From positions 152,465,920 to 152,529,919 of the forward strand of contig NC_080540.1 in assembly GCF_028640845.1 (NCBI RefSeq): a stretch of 64,000 nt of DNA, written 5' to 3'. The first letter of the stretch is position 1; each line of letters starts with the position of its first letter. The notes under the pieces are model-generated. The model was not told the origin of the DNA. It saw nothing but the letters and a program-made list of their open reading frames with translations, and searched no databases. The position numbers were made by a program, and so were the translations under genes. Origin of the DNA: Ahaetulla prasina (taxonomy: Eukaryota; Chordata; Lepidosauria; Squamata; Colubridae). Below are positions 31,806 to 44,046 of this stretch, one piece after another.

Positions 31806-32026
31806 CAGGGGTGAAATTTAGCAGGTTCTGACAGGCTCTGGAAAACCGGTAGCGGAAATTTTGAGTAGTTTGGAGAACTGGCAAATACCACCTCTGGCTG
31901 GCCCCAGAGTGGGATGGGAATGGGGATTTTGCAATATCCTTCCCCTGCCACACCCACTGAGCCACACCACGCCCACCACGCCACACCCACAGAACTGTAG
32001 TAAAAAAAAAATGAATTTCACCACTG
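31806..32026. mobile_element. hAT MITE ('CAGGGGTGAAAT' family)
   Basis: Ends CAGGGGTGAAATTTAG / ATGAATTTCACCACTG; perfect 8-bp target duplication GCCCATAC at 31798-31805 and 32027-32034. Interior contains repeated CCACACCCAC / CACGCCCACC. No coding capacity. Confidence 0.95.
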
Positions 32027-32034
32027 GCCCATAC

Positions 32035-33962
32035 TACTTATAGGTATGACAATTAAAGTACTTACCTAATGTAATATATATTACACTGAAAAGAAACAAA
32101 GTGTAAGTTATATCTGTTTCTGCAGTGCACCCGACCACAATGAGGCATGCATTCCTTGGTAAATGGGACTAATTTTGGACAGATGGAAAAGTCAAAGAGA
32201 AAAACTTCATTACTATTTTCTTTAAAACCTTTAAAATGCAGGGCAGACCAAAAGCAAAGCCAGTACTAAAACAATAACATGACAAACCAGATTTGAGCAA
32301 GATTGCTACTGATGTAAGGTGGAAGAGATGGCTCAGCCCTACCTTGCTTCAGTTCAAAATCTTCTATCAAGATCTAGCTCTTAGTTGTCAATCGAGGGTC
32401 GCAGAGGTCTACAAATGGAAAGTGATGGTATCAGCTGCACAAGAAAGAGAACTTGAATTCCTTGGGAAAAGAATTGGGTGGAGAGAAAGAAGTAGGATTA
32501 AATTCAGGGATCAACAGTTTGTTGTGAATTAAGAATTGTCCTTGGACCAGATCACCATCAGACGTTAAGTGGAACAATTTTAAAATTATTAATTTTACCT
32601 TTTCATTTAGCATGTGTTTCTCTGTCTCAGATCCTTAGCAACAGTGTGAAAGCAAATTTGGCAATTTGTCTTAATAGGCTAACTAGCACGTTAATGGTTC
32701 CTTTTAATGAAAACAACCAAAACATTTTTCTCTTCTCTTTCTCTTGAATCCTGACAATCAGCAACCCAGCAATCAAAAAGAGGATTATTATACTTTATGA
32801 CTACTTTCCCGTTAAAAAAACAAAACAAAATTATTTCCCGAAATGTATTATAAATATTCTGCACGATAAGGTCATTTTCTATTGTCTCAAAATACCCAAA
32901 ATAACTTACGGTTCATTTAAAACAAAACAAAACACTGGACTGTAATCTAGTATATCTCAAAACCCTGCCCCTCTCTCTCTTTTTAATTATTATTAATTTT
33001 GGCATTTTACCTCTCTGTAATAGTTTCAATAATTTTGCAAACTTAGCACTTAGACTCAGTGAAGTCTGAAGTGGCATATAAACCCAGTAAATAAACAAGT
33101 ATATAACCTGTCTAGTTCTGAAAATCAAACTCTTTAGGCCTTTAGGCTTCAGCCCTACTAGATAATAGAACGTTAGTCCTTTGTTTTTTTTCCCCCAAAT
33201 CATGCTCCAGAAATGACTCAGACCAGATCATTCATGAATGAAACTGGCTACAGATCAGCTTTTGCCCACCTCTGAGATGTCAATTAATATTGAGACAAAA
33301 CCTATAGGCCAGTTATTGACAAGGTTTAGATATAGAAAATCTAGGTTCCTACTTGAAAATATTTGATATTCTACAGCTTTCTAAGCTAATGGCTTTTGAG
33401 TTAGATGCCCACCTATGTTTCAGTTAGTAAAAATTATGTGCTGTCCCTAACCAGTTCAATGTATACTGAATTTACCCATGGAACCAAGGAATGCTTGAGG
33501 AGTTCTGCCTTTTCAAACTCAAATTATGTTACGTTTTCATCTGTATCTCTCAAACTAATTTGTAGGTTCTCCTTCACATTTCTCTGAACATTGTTACAAA
33601 GCCTGGTCGTTTCAGCTTACCACAAAATACACTTAGTTATCTCAAGGAAAAAACTGCATATTTAAATATATATTTAAGCGTGCATTTTGAATAGATGTTT
33701 TTATAAAGCTTCAAATTAATGCAGAATGCAAAGAATGAAGAAAGCAATTAAAAACATGGGAATGCATCATGATTCAGAATCAGAGAGATCTTAGCCGAAA
33801 CCTATTCAAAGTTAAGCATCACCGCCACAATAATTCTTGCAAAAATGTTTAATTCTTTAACCCCTCATAAGTCAAAATTAAAGCTCTCCATTCAAGAGTT
33901 TCATAAATCAGTCCAGAAATGGACTGAGAAACCTTTCTGTTGCAGGGATCAGGAAGAGAAGT
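32035..33962. other. Unrecognised non-coding sequence
   Basis: Almost 2 kb with only a LINE-tail-like scrap near 33045-33100 (GAAGTGGCATATAAACCCAG, AATAAAC). No exon recognised. Confidence 0.45.
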
Positions 33963-34363
33963 TACAGGTAGTCCTTGACCTGTGACCATAACTGAGCCCA
34001 GAATTTCTGTAGTTAAGTGAGACATTTGTTAAGTGAATTTTGTTCCATTTTACAACCATTTTTTGGCCACAGATGTTAAGTGAATCACTGCAGTTATTAA
34101 GTTAGTAATATGGTTGTTAAATGAATCTGGCTTCCCCATTGACTTTGCTTGTCACATGACAAAAAATGATCACATGACCCCCGGGACACAGCAACGGTCA
34201 TAACTATGAGTCAGTTGCCAAATGTCTGAATTTCGATCACGTGATCCTGGGGATGCCGCAATGGACTTAAGTGTGAAAAAACAGTCTTAAGACACTTTTT
34301 CCAACGCCGTTATAATTTTGAATGGTCACTAAATGAATTGATGTAAATCGAAGGCTACCTGTA
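33963..34363 (+). mobile_element. Tc1/mariner-like MITE, copy 4 (most complete)
   Basis: Ends TACAGGTAGTCCTTGACC / AATCGAAGGCTACCTGTA form about 14-bp inverted repeats beginning and ending with TA. Interior: GTTAAGTGAGACATTTG, CACATGACCCCCGGGACAC, ATGAGTCAGTTGCC and CGATCACGTGATC. No coding capacity. Confidence 0.9.
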
Positions 34364-34971
34364 GCCCTTAAGAACATTTATAGTTCTATGCCTTATTTAT
34401 ATTATTTTATATTTTTTTGTAGTGGGTTTCCCCCCCCCCCCCAGTTTGGCTGGGTCATATGAATCTCCATTCTCGGAGTTAATTCCCAGAAGAGTTTTGC
34501 AATTCTAGTTTCAGGAAAATAAGAACCATCCAATGCAAGCATCATGTTGTGACCAACATGTATGAAAATATCTCAAGATCAGGACGCAGTTGAGCCCACA
34601 GAAGGCAACAGCATTTGGCTCAATAAGGAAAACAACATAATTGAGGGGAAAAAATCTGTCCCTGAAAAGAAAACAAACGTCTCCTAGATTTGCACCCAGT
34701 GCTCCCCAGCAAGAACTTCCCACTCTTCGATGCACGAGAAGCAGTAGCTTAGCAATGTCTCCACCCCCCCCCCTTGTTTTGCTTCTCCAGGATTGTGTGC
34801 TTTTGTTCTTTCAAACAACAGCAGGGAGCTTTTGAAAACAGTCCGTTTCCACAAGTTTCCTTTTAGGAAAAGAAAGAAGAAACTGAAGAGGAGATTGCAA
34901 TCCTCAGCACAAACAGGAAGGAAAGGGACTTCAAGGGCAGGGTTCACTGCTGCACATGTCTGCTTTAAATC
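34364..34971. other. Unrecognised non-coding sequence
   Basis: C-run at about 34430-34442 and near 34763-34773; no recognised element. Confidence 0.5.
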
Positions 34972-34976
34972 TTAAT

Positions 34977-35163
34977 TGTTATGTTCGGGCAATGAAGAGG
35001 CAGGAGACGATACAAGTGACAATAGCTCTTTGGTTTATTGTGATCCCAGCAACAACCAACAGGCAAAACCCCTCTTTAAATAGTATTTTGGCTGAGGCAT
35101 CAGCCAATCAGCAACGTGCAATTCCCCACCCAAATTTACCTCCTGAAATTCAAATACATTACA
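34977..35163 (-). mobile_element. Solo LTR related to the window's Gypsy family
   Basis: Starts TGTTATGTTCGGGCAATGA and ends ACATTACA; perfect 5-bp duplication TTAAT at 34972-34976 and 35164-35168. It shares with the Gypsy LTR at 49766-49954 the start, the ACAATAGCTCTTTGG / ACAACAGCTCTTTAA region, CCCAGCAACA and CCAATCAGCAACGTGC. Length 187 bp against 189. Clearly more divergent than the Gypsy pair is from each other, so an older or sister subfamily. Confidence 0.93.
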
Positions 35164-35168
35164 TTAAT

Positions 35169-35565
35169 AATAGGAACGTAATCTAGGATTTGTGAGTGAA
35201 TCTGTGGTTTACATCAAGAGACAGAGAAACGAGCCTGTGCTGAGTGAATTTGTCATGTTTGTGCAGAATGTAGGATGTAGGGTTGTTGTTTTTTTAAAAG
35301 AGAGTGTTTGTGAGTTTACTACTGTCTCCCTCCTTTCCCTGAGCCTTGATACAAAAATGGATGTCACTCTGTTCTTCTGTCTGAGCTGTTTGCCAGCCCA
35401 AGAAAATGTTTTCCACATTGGTTTATCTGCTACTCATTTCTGTATGGAATTTCTAGGAGGTGTGGGGGATTCTGGGACAGATGCATCTGGAGGAAAGGGA
35501 GTTTTACAAAGTCAGTAGTGTGGCTGCTACTGCTTATCAAAGCTCATTTATGTGCTTTGCATATG
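35169..35565. other. Unrecognised non-coding sequence
   Basis: An open frame (35192-35518) has no recognisable domain and no exon signals that I trust. Confidence 0.45.
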
Positions 35566-35843
35566 TGTAATGGTATGTAGGAATGGCCTTGGGAGACAGG
35601 TGGAAGAGCTGCAGACCAGAGCAGACTCAATCAGGTAACAGGCAGCTCAGCTTGCAGAAGGAGCGAGGGCAGGGTTAAACAGCTTGGGAGGACCATCCCT
35701 AATTTCTTAGAGTATGGGGGGGGGTGAGATGTACTTTCAGACTTGCAAGATTCTATTAATGTAACATTATAATAAACTTAAAGCTAATACTCCTGGGAGT
35801 GCTTCTTGTCTGGTCTACTTCTCAAGACTCATAAGATGTTACA
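35566..35843 (+). mobile_element. LTR-like segment (possible solo LTR)
   Basis: TGTAATGGTATG...ATGTTACA gives TG...CA ends with short inverted termini TGTAA/TTACA, and a polyadenylation signal (AATAAA) near 35771 followed by a GT-rich stretch (CTTGTCTGGTC). No target duplication found, so the boundaries are tentative. Confidence 0.35.
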
Positions 35844-37004
35844 CCTGTGAAAAGAGGGCAGTCACCCAGTCACTGCTGCCATCTTGACTTTTTTTTATCC
35901 CTTCCTCTCCATATCCCTGTTCTGGGACATGTTATGTGACGACATTCTTGGACCATGCAGAATTAACCCTGGAAGTCATTAGAAAGCAACCCTGGCCAAA
36001 GTCAATAGCTTGAAAGAAAGAAAATGAAAACCATCTGTACAATGAAAGGAGAGTTTGGTGAAACCAAAATGAGTTCTGATTTGGATCTTCTCTTTCTTTC
36101 TGTGGAGAATTTCCCCCCCAACATGTTGCATTAAATCTGCCTCTGAAAAAGTCTGCTTAGGCTTCAAACCGATGGGAACTGGTGAGGCAGAACTTTTGAC
36201 ATCTTTCATTCCTGCAGCTGTGGAATAATTTCAGATTTGGAAACTGTCTGCTAACTTCTGGGAAGGAAAATTAATTACACTGTCCCAGTCCAAAGCACAA
36301 AAACAGATAGCCTGTGCACTGCATCCTTCTTACCTTACCACACCCCACTTCCTAGAGCACCTAACTGCAGCTTTTAAATATAATTAATATCAGGCACCAT
36401 ATCTCTGTTGTTTGCTTTGGTTGGAATTCCTGCAGAATCTCTTGTTGGCAATAAGATTTATTCAGGGCTGCTATCTTTCCTATTTTTATTTCACAGACAT
36501 TCCTCCATGCTTATTCTCAAGTACAAGAACACAAGAGTGTATTTTTTTTTCCACTCAGAAAGAACTATGCTCGTCCTCATCCAGTTTTCTCTTACAATGT
36601 GGGACATCAAGAAGATGGTAGAAGAGACTGGGCCACAGCCAGAGAGTAGCTACTCAGTATGGGAAGGGAACAAATACACGGAAAAGAACAGATGAACCAG
36701 TGCCCGGAGAGCAGATGTTCTGGAAAAATTATGATGCACAGGAGGGTATGCCATACTAATCTAATTGTTCAATAAATGTCCAACAGCATTGCAAAAATAC
36801 CTCAGCAACTGACTCAGCATAAACTTTCTAGGTTCTAATAGTTGCAGTAGCACGTCTTTTTCTTGAAGCAGTACAACTACTTCCTTAAGGAAAAGATGTA
36901 TGCAGCATGATATAAAATCTCTACATTCCAGGGTTAGCAGCATTGCCCTCGGCTGTGGCCTATGATGTGAAGAAATGCATAATCAGAAAGGCATATGATG
37001 CAGA
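35844..37004. other. Unrecognised non-coding sequence
   Basis: No repeat or coding feature recognised. Confidence 0.5.
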
Positions 37005-37255
37005 TGTTTGCCTTTATTTATTAGCTTTTTTATTAGTTTGATTTTATCCGGCCTTGATTACTTTCATAAGTAACTCAAGGCAGTGAACATGCATAATACT
37101 TCTTTTCCCTCCTATTTCCCCCACAACTTTCTGAGGTGAATTAGGCTGAGAGGCAGCAACTGTCCCAAAATCACCCAGTTGGCTTTCATGCCATAGGTAG
37201 GACTGGAACTTGCTGTCCCCTGGTTTCCGGTCCAGCCTTAATAACTACCCCAAAA
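37005..37255 (-). mobile_element. tRNA-derived SINE with LINE-type tail
   Basis: The minus strand has a worn tRNA-like head with B-box-like GTTCCAGTCC, body GCATGAAAGCCAACTGGGTG...CACCTCAGAAAG, then TTCACTGCCTTGAGTTACTTATG...GGATAAAATC and an A-rich tail. Same family as 46757-47088. Confidence 0.75.
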
Positions 37256-37382
37256 TAGAAGGACCAGGCATCCTCACAGGAGAAATGTGTAGATTGCCTC
37301 CCCCCTCCCCCACAACGCCCCCCTCCAAACCCCACTTCTTGGTTTTAGCAAGGCAATTTTCAGATCCAACACTTTTAATAAC

Positions 37383-37780
37383 TACAGGTGGTCCTCAACT
37401 CATGACCACAATTGAGCCCAACATTTCTGCTGCTAAGTGAAACATTTGTTAAGTGAGTTTTGCCCCATTTTATGACTTTTCTTGCCACAGTTATTAACTG
37501 AATCACTGCAGTTGGTAAATTAGTAACATGGTGGTTAAGTGAATCTGGCTTCCCCATTGATTTTGCTTGTCAGAAGGTCGCAAAAGGTGTTCAAATAACC
37601 CTGGAACATTCTAAATCGTCATAAATATGAGTCAGTTGCCAAGCATTTGAACTTTGATCATGTGACCCTAGGGATGCTGCAATGGTCTTGAGTGTGCAAA
37701 ATAGTCATAACTCACTTTTTTCCAGTGACATTGTAACTTTGAACATCGGTAAATGAACTGTTGTAAGTCAAGAACTACAT
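37383..37780 (+). mobile_element. Tc1/mariner-like MITE, copy 5
   Basis: Starts TACAGGTGGTCCTCAACTC, right end worn (GTAAGTCAAGAACTAC). ATGAGTCAGTTGCCAAG and GTTAAGTGAATCTGGCTTCC confirm the family. Confidence 0.88.
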
Positions 37781-38078
37781 CTTCTTCCTCCTTTAAAAAA
37801 CAAGTAATCGGACTCAGTATCTTTCTAAACGACATAAAGTTGTAGAGGGAACCTGGCAAGTTTAAGAAGTTAACTCAGATGTGTGTTTGTTAATAAAGTC
37901 TACCTTTACTTTCACTTTAAATTGTAGCTGACCATTGCTGAAACTCACAGTGCCAAAGAGCTACTGTATCTACTGAAAGGAGTGCTGGATTTTCATAAAT
38001 ATACCAGTTTGGGAATTGGAGCTAAGTTAGTCTTTTTTGATATACTCTTTTCCAGGTTCCACACTGGTGAGTGTCAAT

Positions 38079-38261
38079 CAGTGGTGGGTTTCTACTGGTT
38101 CACCCCGGTTCGAGTGAACCAGTAGTGGTGGTGGTACAGGCCTCCGCCCACCTGCTTGGATGTCATCACAGACACTCAGAAGGTTCTCCACATGCATAGA
38201 AGTGCCACATGCAAGCTCCCAGTTGTGAGCCGATAGCAAAGGTAAGAGGAATCCACTACTG
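38079..38261. mobile_element. hAT MITE ('CAGTGGTGGGTTTCTA' family)
   Basis: Ends CAGTGGTGGGTTTCTACTGG / GGAATCCACTACTG; 8-bp flanks GTGTCAAT / GTGTGAAT (7 of 8). A GTTCGAGTGAAC inner palindrome lies near the left end. Confidence 0.9.
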
Positions 38262-38269
38262 GTGTGAAT

Positions 38270-39487
38270 ACATACCTAATTCCCAAGAGAGAAATAGAAA
38301 GCCTCTCCTTCTCCAAAGATACATATAGCCCTTAGCCCAGCTTCTCAAGTGCTCAAGTTGTGATTTATAATATCTGTGAATCTTACAAATGGCAATTGTC
38401 CACCCGGGAAATATATAACAAAGGAAACCTGGTGACCCGGTCTAGTAAATATGTTCAGGTTACCACAGTTCACATGATCTTTCCAGGATGTATGTGATAA
38501 AAAGCCTTCTGCAAAGAATGCGGGATTGCTAGAATCACCTCAGGCTATGTAAAGATTAAACCAAAGTTACTGCAACTCCTTCAGCCACCTTGCTGATTCG
38601 ATTCTTTTTTTTTAAAGGGGGGGGACATTCCTGGGGGAATTTGGGATGCAATTATTTTATATCCCTACCTCACAACATTTTCTCTTTTTAGAAAGAAGCC
38701 TTTGGTCCTTCTGCAGGCCTTGGATCTGGAGAGATAAGGTTAAATAACTGAGGGTGGGACAAGTATACCCAGTTCCCACTATAATAACCACTAACTTGTT
38801 TTTAATAATCCAGAGTAACTTGAACTACTTTCACGTTGGGATCAAGGGAATGTAATGCTTCCTGTCCCAATCCAAGCTGATATGAAATTCTTCCTTCTGC
38901 TGGCACACAGACCAAGGTGTCTCTTTTTTAAGCAGTTAATCAATAACTCATGTTTCCTTCCATATTTCATTGGGCAAACATCAGAGAATAGAAAGATTTT
39001 ATGCTCCTCGTAATGGAGTTCTTGACCCCCACAAATCTTGTTTTCACCAGCCTTGGTTTCTACTAATATAAAAGGTGCTACTGCCTCAAGGATGTGTTTA
39101 TATCAGGGCTGACCTTTCTGATAGCCGATTACTCCTTTACCCTCTACGCAATCCCTTTTACGCAGCTATGGAGAAGATTCACAGTAGCTTCATTTATAAA
39201 AGAGCCAACCCTTCCCCCCAAAAAACTCCTCATAATGCCAAAGAGCTATATACTTTTAAATGATTTTGCAGGGTGATGGCAGTCTTCTACAGTTCTGAAG
39301 CATCGTACAATGGCTCTTGAACCGTACTTTTTTGCAATGTTGTCCCTTGGGTATCTCCCAAAGTCAATAATATTTTTAAAAAGGCAAATGGTTAGAATAT
39401 GACCATGGATAATCCTCCACAAGGTCTCTGAAGGGGTCGATCAGTGTCTATGATATATTTTGAATAAGAGAGGTTATTTGCCTAGAG
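38270..39487. other. Unrecognised non-coding sequence
   Basis: About 1.2 kb with no recognised repeat or exon. Confidence 0.5.
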
Positions 39488-39867
39488 CGATGTTTCTCAG
39501 CCTTGGCAACTTGAAGATGTGTGGACTGATTTTGTTATATTGTACTGTATTAATTTATTTGATTCTTTTTTGTTAGTTTTTATTGTTTTAAATGTGGTCT
39601 TATATTCTGTAAGCTGCCTTGAGTCACCATGGGTGAATAGGTGGCAATGTAAATTAAACAAACAAACAAATTCTTTATTATTTTCACACTTACAACTGTT
39701 GCAGCATCCCCATGGTCACGAGAGGCCAGGCAAGGCGAAGCACCCCTTGATGTGAGTGACGTCGAGTTCGCCATAACCACCTAGTCACATGACCACCCAG
39801 CCACACCTATCCAGCTGGTCATTAGGGCGGAGACCCTGTTGTTAAATTATTTGAATCTCACCACTGT
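39488..39867. mobile_element. Mosaic of repeat fragments
   Basis: In order: 39488-39530 end of a 'TTTCTCAGCCTTGGCAACTT' hAT MITE; 39535-39680 LINE tail (CTGCCTTGAGTCACCATGGG, (AAAC)n end); 39683-39722 fragment of the mariner MITE reversed (CACACTTACAACTGTTGCAG); 39723-39867 hAT fragment (ACGTCGAGTTCGCC, TAGTCACATGACC, ending AATCTCACCACTG). Confidence 0.6.
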
Positions 39868-40058
39868 CCCCAACCCCAACCCCTAGTCCATGGCCTGGTA
39901 CCAATCTGCAGCCTTTTGGGAACTGGGCTGCTCAAGTGGCAGCTGAGCATATGAGCATGTGAAGCCCAGATGCGGAAGCAGTGCATGCATGAAACCATCT
40001 CCTCCACCCCACTGCTGCTGATCCACAGAGTCAGAAAGGTTGGGGACTGCTGTTTTAA
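39868..40058. mobile_element. hAT-type MITE ('GGGGTCCCCAACCCC' family)
   Basis: Starts TCCCCAACCCCAACCCC and ends AAAGGTTGGGGACTGCTG with CATGGCCTGGTACC inside; relative of 17070-17258. Confidence 0.7.
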
Positions 40059-40137
40059 AAGGCTTCACCACAGTTGCAAGAAAGATGGCTGACCCTGACA
40101 TTTCCCAGCACTCAAACTCATCCAAAGCAGTGGTGGG

Positions 40138-40339
40138 TTTCTATTGGTTTGCCCCTGTTCTGGAGAACTAGTACGGCAGTGGCAGGAGACTTCGTCCATC
40201 TACCTGGACGTCATCACGGATGCTCTTCACATGCGCAGAAGGTTCTGTGCATGCACAGAATCATCACACGCAAGCGAAGAGCGCATGCACGTGCTCACAG
40301 TTCTGAACTAGTAGTGAAGGTAAGTGAAATCCACTACTG
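40138..40339. mobile_element. hAT MITE ('CAGTGGTGGGTTTCTA' family)
   Basis: Ends CAGTGGTGGGTTTCTATTGG / GAAATCCACTACTG; flanks ATCCAAAG / ATACAAAG (7 of 8). Confidence 0.9.
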
Positions 40340-40347
40340 ATACAAAG

Positions 40348-41539
40348 CCACTATCCTCTTGACTTCTTGTGAGGAGAAACCATCTGGAGCACTTATGGGT
40401 GATTTCCCATCCTCTCCTTAGTCAGAGAGGTTCCAAGGAACCAGTCTACTCAAATGTTTGTTGTGATATTTCTTGACCATCTCAACTCCATTGGAGTTCA
40501 ATGTCTTCACATCATTTCCCTCTTGTGTGACACCAGTTAATCTTCCCGCCTCTATGATCTTGATGGCAATGGTAAAGTGTTGTGAGACTATAGATACTTC
40601 ATTAAAAAAAAGGGAAGGTGGCATTTATAATAACATTATACATGCCATAAAACAATACAGAACTATATGAAAAGATCTTGTGGTAGCATCTGTGAGCAGA
40701 CTTTTTTGAAATCACTATTTATTTGTAAATTTGAATTTCTCAGTAAAGATTTCAAAGAGTCTGAACCATCTGACCTGATCTGGATCCCTTTTTGCTTAAA
40801 TCTTCCACAACAATCCAGTATGCAATGCTTGTTTCCACTTATTTGTTCTCATCAGAAATAAAGCATGAAGCAACTCAAATAGGTCCATGGAACGTCCATT
40901 GCAAACAAGGCAGAATAGTCTTTAATGAGTAGCTTAGTGAATTCCACCCCCACTGATTCCGAACAATTGCCCAGTAAAAGCATCGCTACAATGCAAAGTT
41001 CCTAATTAATAGACAAGCAGCGTGAAGACTGTAGCCCATTTTAGTAGCAAGGCTGTTTACAAGACAGAGTAGGTGTATTCTTGCTGGCAGGGATTCCCGA
41101 CTGCAGGCCATTGGTGTTTGGCTCCTTTCCCTGTTGTCAGTTTGGTTTTCTAAATGCTACTTTTCAAAAAAGATATTTCAGTGACTTGTTCAGTATTTGC
41201 TTTATAAAGCAAAGTTGAAGGAAATGGTCTACTTCAAAACAACAGTTGGGTTCTAGGTGCATAAACTGTAGCACACCAGCAGGAAAATAAAACACAAAAT
41301 TGCACAATATGAGCCATCATCATGAACAGAGAGACCTCATCCTGCTTTCCTTGTCTTACACAGTTGTAAAAAAAAAAAAAAATGCAATGTTGTGTCCAGC
41401 CAGAAGACTTAAGGAACTACTACGCATGCATCCATTCAGGTTTTTTGATGCTCCCCAGAGAGGAAACCCAAAACAAGACAAGATTTAAACTCTGTGAAAT
41501 AATTAAAACATTAAATGTAATAGTAATTGCTTAAAAGTT
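40348..41539. other. Unrecognised non-coding sequence
   Basis: No recognised feature. Confidence 0.5.
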
Positions 41540-41660
41540 GAGTTCCTGGTGTTTTCTGAGTTTGGTTATTTCCCTGCAGATGTTTCATTACCAGACTAGA
41601 TAGCAATATCAGTGCACGGAAGAGTGGACTTTTTTTGGTTGTTTATGTATAGTAGCCTGG
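41540..41660 (-). mobile_element. PLE terminal fragment with hammerhead-like motif
   Basis: The minus strand reads TGATATTGCTATCTAGTCTG, GTAATGAAACATCTGCAGGG, AAATAACCAAACTCAGAAAA. The module layout is that of the other PLE ends. No coding part remains. Confidence 0.5.
41576..41615 (-). ncRNA. Hammerhead-ribozyme-like motif in PLE (decayed)
   Basis: On the minus strand: CTGATAT (41606-41612), an extra T, imperfect stem GCTATC/GGTAAT with loop TAGTCT, then GAAACATC (41579-41586). GCA before and TGC after would form stem I. Both core boxes carry substitutions, so inactive if ever a ribozyme. Confidence 0.45.
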
Positions 41661-42796
41661 TCTGCCAATGTTGGCTGGGATATAGTTTGTTCCTAGATGT
41701 TCCCTAAATTGGGGCATTCTATTCTCTTGAACCATATGAAAGTGTCAAATGCTTCAGAAGAACTGCTGGATTTTAGAATAAACTAAACGAGCTACATTTG
41801 GGAGCCTCATAATCTGCAGGGCCTCATAACATTGCAGTCTATGCTGTTGGTCTGTGTGTATGGCTTTTAGAATTTGATTTGGCTTTTACGTGTACCGTAA
41901 TCTATGAGAGAGATTAAGTACTGTAGTCTGTGAGAGAGATTACAATATATGAAAGAGATCAAGCCAGCCAAATGATAAATATGTAATCAGTAAATGCATT
42001 CATTTGAAAATAATGTGCAATTTTCACTTTAAGTACCTTGCTATTAAATTATGTATATGTATATATTCAAATTTTTGTGGCATCCCAAGGTCCTGTTTTG
42101 GTACGCACCATTGTGAGACTTCCCGGTGTAATTTTAAACAAAGAGCCTTCAAGCTTTATATTGCTTTGGGCCTCACCAAGTCTGAATCTGGCATTGTTCA
42201 GAAGGTACACAAATGGGAGCAATTTGCATGCAGAAAAACCTCAACCAAGAACAAGTATTATTTCTGCACAAATGTCTATGACAGCAGGCCCTGCCCACCA
42301 GCATAAGATTCAGGTTTCCAATAAACTATGCAGCTGGATGGAAAATAGCCGAACAGAATGGCTGAAAAATGATACATCTGATGATCATGGATGCTTGCCT
42401 TGGATTGCATAAATGCCAGCATGTCTTTGATGGCTTCAAAAAGAAATCAGAGCAAATTGTGATGCAAACTAATAAAGATAGTAACAACGACCATCAGCAC
42501 CATCTCACAAAGAGAAACGGGAAAGGGAAGAACTCATGTGCAAATCAAGCTACTAAACCCCACAGAAAAAGATGAAACCAAACCTGAACGGAAGGTGAAT
42601 ACCTCCGGCTGTCCACTGTCCACCACGAAACACAGTTTGCCCCAGAAAGAACTTTAGTGCAACACAAAGAATGCAAACCAATTAGAATTTTGTGCAGCCC
42701 TGGCAGCATCATTCAAAGCAACTGCTTTGACTAATGGGACACCCCAAAAAAACATAATACAGAAGAGTATAACAATGAAATGTTCATGTACATGTA
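41661..42796. other. Unrecognised non-coding sequence
   Basis: Overlapping open frames at 42004-42412 show no domain; nothing else recognised. Confidence 0.45.
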
Positions 42797-43135
42797 TATA
42801 CTTTTGTGGTGGCTCAGCAGTTAAGGAACTGGGTTTGTCAGCTGGAAAGCCAGCATCTGAGGTTTGAGACCCGAGCAACGCACAACAGGTTGAGTTCTCA
42901 TCCTCACCTCAACCTCTGCCAAACTAGCTTTTCAAAAGCATGCAAATGCAAGTAGATAAATAGGTACCACTTCAGTAGGAGGGTAACGGTGCTCTGTGAC
43001 ATCATGCTGGCCACATGACCCTGGAAATGTCTTCTGACAGTGTTGGCTCAATGGCCTTGAAACAGAAATGAGCAGTGCCCCCTATAGTCGGCAACGACTA
43101 ACAGAGTAAAATCTGCAGGGACTCCTTTATCTCCC
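42797..43135 (+). mobile_element. tRNA-derived SINE (second squamate family)
   Basis: GTGGTGGCTCAGCAGTTAAGGA (A box), GGTTTGAGACCCG (B box), then CATGCAAATGCAAGTAG, AAATAGGTACCACTTCAG, GGCCACATGACCCTGG and CCCCCTATAGTCGGCAACG. Nearly full length. The body differs entirely from the Sauria-type SINEs at 8.4 and 28.7 kb. Confidence 0.85.
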
Positions 43136-43792
43136 CCCCACCCCCTCAGTCACACAGACAAGCCAGGACTCTGCATATTCTTAGCACATTGGCTTTTCTG
43201 AAATGTCCACTGTCGTCTTTAAAATTGGGAGGGCGCTGGAAAGCTTCCACCCAGCGCTGAGCACTTATGTGTCTGTGGCTCAGACACACATATTTTTTTG
43301 CTCGTGTTATGGGGAACATTAATATCTGTGATTCTCTTTTAGAGTCTTTTCTCTGCCAGGGATTTTTGCCAGGAACATAAGTCTGCTGCTCTGTATTCAG
43401 GCTTCCTGCCCAGTGAACTGTCAGAGCTACCAGCTGGAAGACCTCTTTGGGTCATAAAGGGTTCAGCATGAGGAAAGGGCTCCCAGGGTTAAAACTCCAA
43501 CAAATTGCTATTCCATGTTATATTTCTAGGAGTTTCATTTTTAGAGTAATTTTATTAAGCATTACAGCTATGCAGATAAAAACTACCAAAAAAAATAAAG
43601 GAATAAAAAATAGAGAGTTCGGGGGGGGGGGGGCGGGAAAGGAGAAATAGAAAAAGAAAAGAAGACAAGTAATTTCCCCCTTCTTCACAACAAGTAGGCA
43701 ACTTTAATCACTTATTGTCTTGTCTTAAAATACAACAGTCACTTCATTCCATATTTCAGACTTATTTATAAACAAATCCTTAAAGCCTAGTC
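43136..43792. other. Unrecognised sequence with poly-G run
   Basis: G13 at about 43621-43633, a likely assembly-sensitive homopolymer; otherwise nothing recognised. Confidence 0.5.
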
Positions 43793-44038
43793 CAGGGGTT
43801 GACAACCTTAAACGCTCAAAGAGCCACAAAAGTCCTAACCCGAAGCCTCTGTTCAATTCTGGAGCTGACCGGAAGTCCGATTCCCCCACCATAGTCTCCT
43901 CCTAGCACAGCGTCCTTTTTCCTCTCTCTGTCCCAACCAAAAGCCCTATCAATTGTGGAGCCGACCAGCAACAGGGAGCCGCAGCAGAGGGATGAAAGAG
44001 CCACAAGTGGCTCCAGAGCCGCAGGTTGCTGACCCCTG
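43793..44038. mobile_element. hAT MITE ('CAGGGGTTGACAACC' family)
   Basis: Ends CAGGGGTTGACAACCTT / CAGGTTGCTGACCCCTG; flanks GCCTAGTC / GCCTTGTC (7 of 8). Inner paired segments AGAGCCACAAAAG and AGAGCCACAAGTGG. Confidence 0.92.
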
Positions 44039-44046
44039 GCCTTGTC

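Noticed and set aside
42004..42412. Two overlapping ~100-125-aa frames in otherwise unannotated DNA
   Set aside because: No domain, no splice-site or codon pattern favouring either frame; treated as chance.
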